This document shows, piece after piece, positions 14,527 through 19,771 of a DNA stretch of 19,771 nucleotides. The notes beneath the pieces are model-generated. The model had not been told where the DNA came from. It worked only from the letters and a program-made list of their open reading frames with translations, and did not search any database. Positions within the stretch are counted from its first letter, which is position 1; every line of letters starts with the position of its first letter. The DNA lies in the NCBI GenBank assembly GCA_040384645.1, contig JAZKIX010000081.1, positions 1 to 19,771 of the forward strand, written 5' to 3'. This DNA comes from JAZKIX01 sp040384645 (GTDB lineage Bacteria; Pseudomonadota; Gammaproteobacteria; Burkholderiales; Burkholderiaceae_D). A program made the position numbers and the translations under genes.

Positions 14527-15747
14527 CTACGACCGTGAACCGAGCAATTTGGTAACTGGTTTCGCGCGCAGGCGGGCGCTGTCCGGCATGCCTGAACCCA
14601 AAAGCGGTCGCAGGTAGAGGCGGAAGGCATCGGTAATATCGGTGCCTGAGGCCGCAATAAATTCCTCTTCCATCACACGCGTTTTGCCGGCCACCGATTC
14701 CAGTGGCATCAATTCATAATCGACTGAATAAAAGCCGGTGCGCTTGATGGCCACCGAGCCGTCACGATCGCCCCACATGGCAAATTGCACCGCTTTTTCA
14801 CCGGCTTCACGTGCTTCGCGTTGATCGACATCGGAGACGCAGCCTACGAAAGAACGTTGTAAATAGCCAAAAGTATCACCACGCACCCGTTTGATTTTCA
14901 ACTTGGATCTAATTTCTTCACATAGAAGGTCGGCCAAGGCACCCGTGCCTGATAGCTGTACATTGCCGTGCGCATCGTGTTCCAGATCTTTGGCCAGCAG
15001 GCTGGCAATTAGCGCCCCGGAAGCGTCATGGATCCCTTCGGAAACTGCAATCACACAGCGCCCGAAGCGCTCGTAGGTTGATTTCACATCGGCCAAAAAT
15101 TGGGTCAGGTCGAACACGCGTTCGGGCAAATAAATCAGGTGTGGGCCATCGTCTGGGAATTTTTTGCCCAGTGCCGAGGCCGCCGTCAAGAATCCGGCAT
15201 GGCGTCCCATGACGACCCCGACGTACACGCCGGGCAGGGCGGCATTGTCGAGATTGGCGCCGGCAAAAGCTTGCGCCACAAAACGCGCTGCCGATGGAAA
15301 CCCGGGCGTATGGTCGCTGCCGACCAGGTCGTTGTCGATGGTTTTGGGGATATGTACGCAACGCAGCGGGTAGCCCGCTTTGCGCGCTTCCAGGCTGACG
15401 ATACGCACGGTGTCGGAGGAGTCGTTGCCGCCGATGTAGAAAAAGTGGCCGATCTGGTGCGCTTGCAAGACTTTGAATATCTCTTGGCAATATTGGAGAT
15501 CCGGTTTGTCACGGGTTGAGCCTAGCGCTGACGAGGGCGTATTGGCGACTAGTTCCAGGTTGTGACTGGTTTCTTGAGTCAAGTCGTAAAAATCCTCATT
15601 GACGATGCCGCGCACGCCATGGCGGGCGCCGTATACCAGTTCGACATCGCGAAAACGGCGCGCTTCCAGCACGACGCCGGCCAGCGATTGATTGATTACG
15701 GCAGTGGGGCCGCCGCCTTGGGCAACAAGAATTTTTCTGGCTGTCAT
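14527..15747 (-). CDS. pfp: PPi-type 6-phosphofructokinase
   Basis: A 406-aa cytoplasmic enzyme that converts fructose 6-phosphate to fructose 1,6-bisphosphate. GGGPTAVIN (11-19) starts the phosphoryl-donor loop. GGNDS (106-110) carries Asp where ATP-dependent enzymes have Gly, and PKTIDND (134-140) carries Lys in place of Gly. Both changes are the accepted marks of pyrophosphate-dependent enzymes, although most of those read GGDDS, so the Asn is a variant. MGRHAGFL (180-187) binds the sugar phosphate. The length is normal for the compact bacterial PPi form. AAGGAAA precedes the ATG. It sits alone between hairpins. The reaction is reversible, so it may serve glycolysis and gluconeogenesis; the direction in the cell is not shown. 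Confidence 0.9.
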   Translation of the reverse strand: MTARKILVAQGGGPTAVINQSLAGVVLEARRFRDVELVYGARHGVRGIVNEDFYDLTQETSHNLELVANTPSSALGSTRDKPDLQYCQEIFKVLQAHQIGHFFYIGGNDSSDTVRIVSLEARKAGYPLRCVHIPKTIDNDLVGSDHTPGFPSAARFVAQAFAGANLDNAALPGVYVGVVMGRHAGFLTAASALGKKFPDDGPHLIYLPERVFDLTQFLADVKSTYERFGRCVIAVSEGIHDASGALIASLLAKDLEHDAHGNVQLSGTGALADLLCEEIRSKLKIKRVRGDTFGYLQRSFVGCVSDVDQREAREAGEKAVQFAMWGDRDGSVAIKRTGFYSVDYELMPLESVAGKTRVMEEEFIAASGTDITDAFRLYLRPLLGSGMPDSARLRAKPVTKLLGSRS

Positions 15748-16084
15748 TGGGTTTCCTTTTGTTGAAGAGGCCGATATGGATCAGTGCAAGCGTAATTTTA
15801 CTGTTGCAATCAGCTGCTTCATTGCGACAACAGGCATGGCGAGACGGAAATTTAATTTTTGTCCACAAATGACGCATCGAGACTTGCTATTGCACACGAC
15901 TTTTGCTTTTTTTAGGGGGGTAGAATGCGGGAAAAAAAGCCCAGACTAATGCAATACGCCACGCCGGCAGGCGTGGCGATGACAATCGTGTCAGTGCTCT
16001 ATCCGCCTGCGGGTGTCATGCTATCGGTGACCGTGTGTAGACCGATGGCTATGGTGTCCCGCCCAGATTGGCACGTGGCAGGCG
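15748..16084. other. Intergenic region between pfp and the histidine kinase gene
   Basis: These 337 bp hold the pfp promoter (reverse strand) and the 3' flank of the kinase gene. I see no gene. The main structure is the perfect hairpin at 15957-15978, listed separately. TGACA-atcg-TGTCA (15980-15993) is a smaller inverted repeat beside it. A G6 run (15915-15920) is flanked by T-rich DNA. I could not find a convincing pfp promoter by eye. Confidence 0.35.
15957..15978 (-). terminator. Perfect 9-bp GC hairpin after the kinase gene
   Basis: CGCCACGCC and GGCGTGGCG flank a 4-nt loop. On the reverse strand it lies about 107 bp after the kinase stop. The T7 run that would complete a terminator is 16 nt further on, inside GGGCTTTTTTTCCC. 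It may be a terminator with a displaced U tract or part of the pfp leader. Confidence 0.45.
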
Positions 16085-17431
16085 CTAATGCGCTGGTGCG
16101 TTGGCGGGATCGGGCGGTGCGATGCTCTTGGGTGGGATGAGCGGCAAATGCACCGTAAACCGTGTGCCTTTGCCCACTTCGCTGGCGACTTCGATGCGGC
16201 CGCCATGTTTGTTGACAATGCCGTAGGACAGCGACAGGCCGAGGCCGGTACCGCTGCCGACCGGCTTGGTGGTGAAGAAGGGCTCGAAGATGCGATTGAC
16301 GATTTCTGGGGGGATGCCGCTGCCGGTATCGCTGACCTCGACCCAGACCCAATCGTTTTCGTGGCCGCTGCGGATGGTGATCACGCCTTTGTCCTTGATC
16401 GCGTGGGCAGCGTTGACGAGGAGGTTCATGAAGACTTGGTTCAATTGCGAAGCCAGGCATTTCACCTGCGGCAGCTTGCCGTATTGCTTTTCGACCGTGG
16501 CCTTGTACTTGATTTCATTACTGACGATATTGAGGGTGCTGTCGATGCCGCTGTGCAGGTCGGCGACTTGCCATTCGGTCTCGCCGACATGCGAGAAATC
16601 CTTGAGCGATTGCACTATGTCGCGAACCCGTTTTAAACCGTCCATCGATTCCCGCACCAGGTCGGTGACGTCTTCTTTTAAGAACTCCAGGTCGGCCTGT
16701 TTCTTGATCTTAATTAGATTGGCGACTGCTTCCGGCGTCGGTTTGGCCATGCGCAAGGTTTGTTCATAGCCCTCGATCACGCTAAACAGGGTGTCGACAT
16801 ACGTGCGCAGCGAACCCATATTGGAATTGACAAAGCCGACCGGATTATTGATTTCGTGCGCAATGCCGGCGGCGAGCTGGCCAATGGAGGCCATTTTTTC
16901 TGATTGCAGCAACTGGTCGTGCGCCTCTTGCAATTTGCCGATCAATTGTTGTTGCTCTTCACCTTTGGACTGCAGCGCCTCTTCCATTTTTTTGCGTACC
17001 GAAATGTCGGTCATGGAACCGATCACTTCGAGCGGATTGCCTTGCTCGTCGCGGATCAGGCGCAGCGTGTCATGCATCCAGACGTAGTCGCCATTGCTGG
17101 TCTTGAAACGATATTCGTAGGCGCGCTGGCCTTCGACAAACACCAGCGCCAGGCTGGAAAAAATATTCGGCGCATCGTCGGGGTGGATATGGTCGAACCA
17201 GAAATTGGGATCGGCCACCATGTCTTCCGAACGGTAACCCAGTACGCGCAGTGCATTGCTGCTGACATACGTCATTTTGAAATCGCCGGTGGCGACGCTG
17301 CTGTAGATGATGGCTGGGGTATTGTCGATCAGGTATTGCAGCCGGACCATCGGCTCGGTATCGACAGTGGCGACACTGCGGGGCGCCGCTGATGGTACGT
17401 CGAAGTCGAATTCTTCAAATTGTTGGGTCAT
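16085..17431 (-). CDS. Soluble PAS-domain sensor histidine kinase
   Basis: A 448-aa cytoplasmic kinase with no membrane segment. Residues about 25-145 form a PAS-PAC sensor (LIDNTPAIIYSSVATGDFK, YRFKTSNGDYVWMHDTLRLI). A coiled coil follows (about 145-180). The HisKA box is SIGQLAAGIAHEINNPVG with phospho-acceptor His192. The HATPase domain has the N box (NQVFMNLLVNAAHA, about 331-344), G1 (DTGSGIP, 368-374), the F box (FEPFFTTK) and G2 (GSGTGLGLSLSYG). All kinase motifs are intact. No response regulator lies nearby, so it is an orphan kinase in this window. The ATG at 17431 is taken; an in-frame GTG at 17455 would add eight residues (MPESKKTT), and neither start has a strong Shine-Dalgarno. 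Confidence 0.92.
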   Translation of the reverse strand: MTQQFEEFDFDVPSAAPRSVATVDTEPMVRLQYLIDNTPAIIYSSVATGDFKMTYVSSNALRVLGYRSEDMVADPNFWFDHIHPDDAPNIFSSLALVFVEGQRAYEYRFKTSNGDYVWMHDTLRLIRDEQGNPLEVIGSMTDISVRKKMEEALQSKGEEQQQLIGKLQEAHDQLLQSEKMASIGQLAAGIAHEINNPVGFVNSNMGSLRTYVDTLFSVIEGYEQTLRMAKPTPEAVANLIKIKKQADLEFLKEDVTDLVRESMDGLKRVRDIVQSLKDFSHVGETEWQVADLHSGIDSTLNIVSNEIKYKATVEKQYGKLPQVKCLASQLNQVFMNLLVNAAHAIKDKGVITIRSGHENDWVWVEVSDTGSGIPPEIVNRIFEPFFTTKPVGSGTGLGLSLSYGIVNKHGGRIEVASEVGKGTRFTVHLPLIPPKSIAPPDPANAPAH

Positions 17432-17499
17432 GGTTGTTTTTTTGCTTTCAGGCACCCGAGAATTTACTTCACCCTGGAAACGCTAGGAGGCGGCGCTAG

Positions 17500-17730
17500 A
17501 TGCCTACGCATCTGGTGCGCTATCGCCCAATTGAAGCGACACATTTATGCAAAACAGATCACATCATTGACTCGCCAAGCCTATCGAAATCATTTCTTCA
17601 CACATCCCAGCTTTATGATTATGTGCACACAATTTTGCCGCTGGCGCGCGGCTTCATGGATTATGCGCGTATTTCAAACTGTTTCAAGCGGCAAATGATT
17701 TGCTTGTGCATTGTTGTTGCAAGATGCTAA
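17500..17730 (+). CDS. Doubtful small ORF, 76 aa
   Basis: ATG at 17500 follows a perfect AGGAGG Shine-Dalgarno (17485-17490) at 9-nt spacing, which few annotated genes here can match. The product (MPTHLVRYRPIEATHLCKTD...) has 76 residues with five Cys, mostly near the C-terminus, and no domain I recognise. Against it: codon use is less biased than in neighbouring genes, a perfect hairpin covers the start codon, and the kinase promoter must lie in the same DNA. Probably not a classical gene, but a regulated leader peptide is possible. Confidence 0.2.
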   Translation: MPTHLVRYRPIEATHLCKTDHIIDSPSLSKSFLHTSQLYDYVHTILPLARGFMDYARISNCFKRQMICLCIVVARC

Positions 17731-17749
17731 AAAGATGTTCTTGATGTGT

Positions 17750-17773
17750 AAATATACTGACTGGTGTATTTTT
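17750..17773 (+). repeat. Dispersed palindrome, copy E
   Basis: AAATATACT-gact-GGTGTATTTTT, a perfect match to the five-copy consensus. It lies between divergent genes, about 320 bp from either start. Confidence 0.7.
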
Positions 17774-17878
17774 CAAGGCGCAACGAATGCGTGCGGCTGA
17801 GGCACTATTTTTGCTCATACTCCCGTATTTTATGCGATTGATGCACGTCCTTGACCACCTGAACCAGTCCGCGCCCAA

Positions 17879-17950
17879 GTGCCACCGTAAGGCACCGGTG
17901 TACCCCCATTACAGAACGGCAGCCTGCCTTATGGACATTGGGGATTCACC
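17879..17950 (+). promoter_or_regulatory. Foldable leader segment upstream of the adhesin gene
   Basis: Nested pairings can be drawn by eye: GGTG (17897-17900) with CACC (17947-17950), CCCCA (17904-17908) with TGGGG (17939-17943), and an inner hairpin GGCA-gcc-TGCC (17918-17928). Competing pairs exist: GTGCC/GGCAC (17879-17895) and CACCG/CGGTG (17884-17900). Mutually exclusive folds suggest a switch, but I do not recognise a known riboswitch and saw none of the conserved c-di-GMP-I motifs. If transcribed, it would be in the adhesin 5' UTR. Confidence 0.25.
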
Positions 17951-18095
17951 TTGTCGGTACGTCAAGCATTGATGAAATTGCAAGTCGATAACGTTAACCA
18001 TCTAAACCGATGCGTAGTTGTACTTCGGTACTATTTCCGCAGGACAATATTGGCGATATAGTCTGGACACTCTTTCTTTTCGTCTGGATTCCATC

Positions 18096-19771
18096 ATGGC
18101 TCAAGCACTCAATGTCGTCGGCAAAGTAATCGCTCTGGAAGGGCATGTATTTGCCCGTGCAACTGATGGAACGCAGCGCGAATTGACACTGGGCGCGCCG
18201 GTGTATGAAGGTGAGGTCTTGGTGGCCGGGGCGGATGGGCAAGTGGAACTGGCTTTCGACGACGGTGGATTCTTTCTGTTGCGCCCAAATGAGGTTGCGA
18301 CGTTGGATGCGACGGTGTTCGGCGACGATTGGCCCGATATCAATAATGCGGCATTGTTGCCGCCGACCAGCGAGAGTGCCGACATTAACGATGCTATTGC
18401 CAATGGCGATAGTCTCGACAAGTTGCTGGAAGAAACTGCAGCCGGTTTGAGCGGCGGCGGTGGCGCCGAAGAGGGTCACTCTTTTGTGCAATTAATGCGC
18501 ATTAGTGAGAGTACGTCGCCGCAGTCTTTTGCGTTTGATGCATCCCAAACAGGGCAGGCAACGGATGCAGAAAAAATCGCAAGTGCGGGCGACGCTAATC
18601 CTGAACCGAGCGACCCTGCGACCAATCCGACGACACCAGCCGGACAAGCAAGTTTTTCGATCAATGATGTGACGGTCAATGAGGCTGAGGGTACCGCCAC
18701 TTTCACTGTGACCTTGTCTGCTAGCTCACAAGACAATGTATCGGTGAACTTTAATACCAGCGACGTCACTACGAGCGCTGGGTTGGATTATTCCGCCACG
18801 AGCGGGACGCTACTGTTCGCGCCCGGTGTCACCAGCCAGACGATTACTGTTGCGATCCGTGCCGACACTATCGTTGAAGGCGATGAAACGTATCAGGTCA
18901 ACCTCAGCGCGCCGACCAATGCAAGCATTAGCGATGCATTCGGCCTAGGCACTATTGAAGAGGAAGACAATGGCGGCACATTGCCAGAGAAACCAGTGTT
19001 GTCGGTTAGCAGTACCACTGTCACTGAAGGCGCAGGTTTTGCTGAGTTTTTGGTGAGTCTTTCCGCGCCAAGCACCCAAAGCACGACGGTCGACTTCAGT
19101 TTGGTTGATGAAAGTGCGACCGGTCAAGGCGTCGATTTTGGCGGTACGCTGGAAATATCCATCGATGGCGGCGTCAACTGGGCCATAGGTAGTACGGCCA
19201 CGATTGCAGCAGGCACCAGCAGCGTGCTGGTACGCACACCGATTGTGGACGATACGGTTGCCGAAGGTACTGAGACCTTCAGACTCAACGCCACCACCAG
19301 CAATGTCGATGCGCATGGCATTGGCACGATCGTTGACAATGATCTGCCAACCATGAGCATCAATAATGTCACGGTGAGCGAGACCGATGGAACGGCGACT
19401 TTTACCGTGACCTTGTCGGGTGCCTCCGCCGAAAATGTTTCCGTCCATTACAACACCAGCAACGACACCGCAATCGCACGTCAGGATTATGGATTTGCTA
19501 CGGGCACGCTGACTTTTGCACCCGGCGTTACCAGCCAGACCATTACGATAAAAATTGTCAGCGATAACAATCGCGAAGATACCGAAGACTTCCACGTCAA
19601 TCTTAGTGCCCCAAGCAATGCGACGATTGCCAATGGCGTCGGTATCGGCACGATTCTGGACGTGTGGGTGCCGCCACCAGCGGTTGCCTCAAACTTGTCG
19701 GTCAGCAATGTCACGGTGCATGAAGATGCGGGCTTTGCACAATTTTCTGTCGATTTGTCGAGTCCGCGGAG
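18096..19771 (+). CDS. LapA-like retention-module adhesin with Calx-beta repeats, 5' part
   Basis: The frame is open from ATG 18096 to the window edge (about 558 residues; the gene continues). Residues 1-120 match the retention module of LapA-type adhesins (AQALNVVGKVIALEGHVFARA, EGEVLVAGADGQVELAF, FFLLRP). It ends in LLEETAAGLSGGGG: the TAAG at 114-117 is the di-alanine motif cut by the periplasmic protease LapG in Pseudomonas LapA, at nearly the same position. There is no Sec signal, as expected for type 1 secretion by a C-terminal signal. After a linker (about 125-185), Calx-beta domains follow at about 186-292, 301-413, 416-522 and from 532. Domains 1 and 3 resemble each other, as do the starts of 2 and 4. 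In known systems c-di-GMP bound to LapD holds LapG off and keeps the adhesin on the cell. No lap genes are in the window. Confidence 0.88.
   Translation, partial: MAQALNVVGKVIALEGHVFARATDGTQRELTLGAPVYEGEVLVAGADGQVELAFDDGGFFLLRPNEVATLDATVFGDDWPDINNAALLPPTSESADINDAIANGDSLDKLLEETAAGLSGGGGAEEGHSFVQLMRISESTSPQSFAFDASQTGQATDAEKIASAGDANPEPSDPATNPTTPAGQASFSINDVTVNEAEGTATFTVTLSASSQDNVSVNFNTSDVTTSAGLDYSATSGTLLFAPGVTSQTITVAIRADTIVEGDETYQVNLSAPTNASISDAFGLGTIEEEDNGGTLPEKPVLSVSSTTVTEGAGFAEFLVSLSAPSTQSTTVDFSLVDESATGQGVDFGGTLEISIDGGVNWAIGSTATIAAGTSSVLVRTPIVDDTVAEGTETFRLNATTSNVDAHGIGTIVDNDLPTMSINNVTVSETDGTATFTVTLSGASAENVSVHYNTSNDTAIARQDYGFATGTLTFAPGVTSQTITIKIVSDNNREDTEDFHVNLSAPSNATIANGVGIGTILDVWVPPPAVASNLSVSNVTVHEDAGFAQFSVDLSSPR

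Larger units (their letters stand above)
17456..18095. other. Long intergenic region upstream of the adhesin gene
   Basis: These 640 bp separate the divergent kinase and adhesin genes. From left to right they hold a perfect hairpin AGATGC-ctac-GCATCT (17498-17513), a doubtful small ORF (17500-17730), palindrome copy E (17750-17773), a foldable segment (17879-17950), a UUCG hairpin GTAC-ttcg-GTAC (about 18020-18031) and a possible -10 TATAGT (18057-18062) without a good -35. Such length is common upstream of large, tightly regulated adhesin genes. Confidence 0.5.

Noticed and set aside
4292..17773. A CRISPR array or insertion-sequence ends for the five palindromes
   Set aside because: The copies are kilobases apart, in both orientations, with ordinary genes between and no transposase or cas gene.
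17879..18095. A c-di-GMP riboswitch before the adhesin gene
   Set aside because: The conserved core motifs of class I and II c-di-GMP riboswitches are not visible; only generic stems are.
18945..19595. A 216-codon reverse frame inside the adhesin gene
   Set aside because: It is antisense to clear Calx-beta repeats and has no domain of its own.

Overview
The window looks like chromosomal DNA of a Gram-negative betaproteobacterium, most likely an Oxalobacteraceae/Burkholderiales relative. This is an inference from protein flavour, mid-to-high GC codon use and the gene set; no rRNA or other marker gene is present. There are no tRNAs, rRNAs, CRISPR arrays, transposases or phage genes. Both edges cut genes: the 3' end of an EAL-domain gene on the left, and the 5' end of a giant adhesin gene on the right.

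Layout: (1) 1-474, C-terminal piece of an EAL c-di-GMP phosphodiesterase. (2) 571-4293, a zinc-uptake-type operon: a Zur/Fur-like inverted repeat over a -10 box, a small DUF2946-like exported protein with a CxxC motif, an outer-membrane barrel with an N-terminal coiled coil, a ZnuA-type binding protein and a ZnuB-type permease. No ABC ATPase gene is in the cluster. (3) 4442-6373, reverse strand, an EAL-CBS-GGDEF protein. (4) 6702-9818, an exported cupredoxin-like protein followed 27 bp later by a membrane-bound HAMP-GGDEF-EAL protein. (5) 10024-14104, a run of forward genes: an unrecognised 230-aa protein overlapping an RNase HI-like gene, a lipoprotein serine hydrolase, a small heat-shock protein with a possible RNA thermometer over its ribosome binding site, and a VOC/glyoxalase-fold protein. 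(6) 14527-17431, reverse strand, a PPi-type 6-phosphofructokinase and a soluble PAS histidine kinase. (7) 18096-end, a LapA-like surface adhesin with an N-terminal retention module, a TAAG cleavage motif of the LapG type, and Calx-beta repeats.

Cyclic-di-GMP is the main theme. Three GGDEF/EAL proteins lie within 10 kb, and the right edge carries an adhesin of the class whose surface retention is controlled by c-di-GMP through LapD/LapG. The cupredoxin/GGDEF-EAL pair suggests a periplasmic copper or redox input into that network.

The most unexpected non-coding signal is a dispersed palindromic element of about 24 bp, consensus AAATATACT-N4-SGTGTATTTTT. It occurs five times, always between genes, in both orientations, including between convergent gene ends. 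Other non-coding structure includes a REP-like inverted pair, a GC-rich dispersed hairpin, several terminator-like stems, and a 640-bp gap before the adhesin that holds a foldable leader and a doubtful small ORF with a perfect Shine-Dalgarno.
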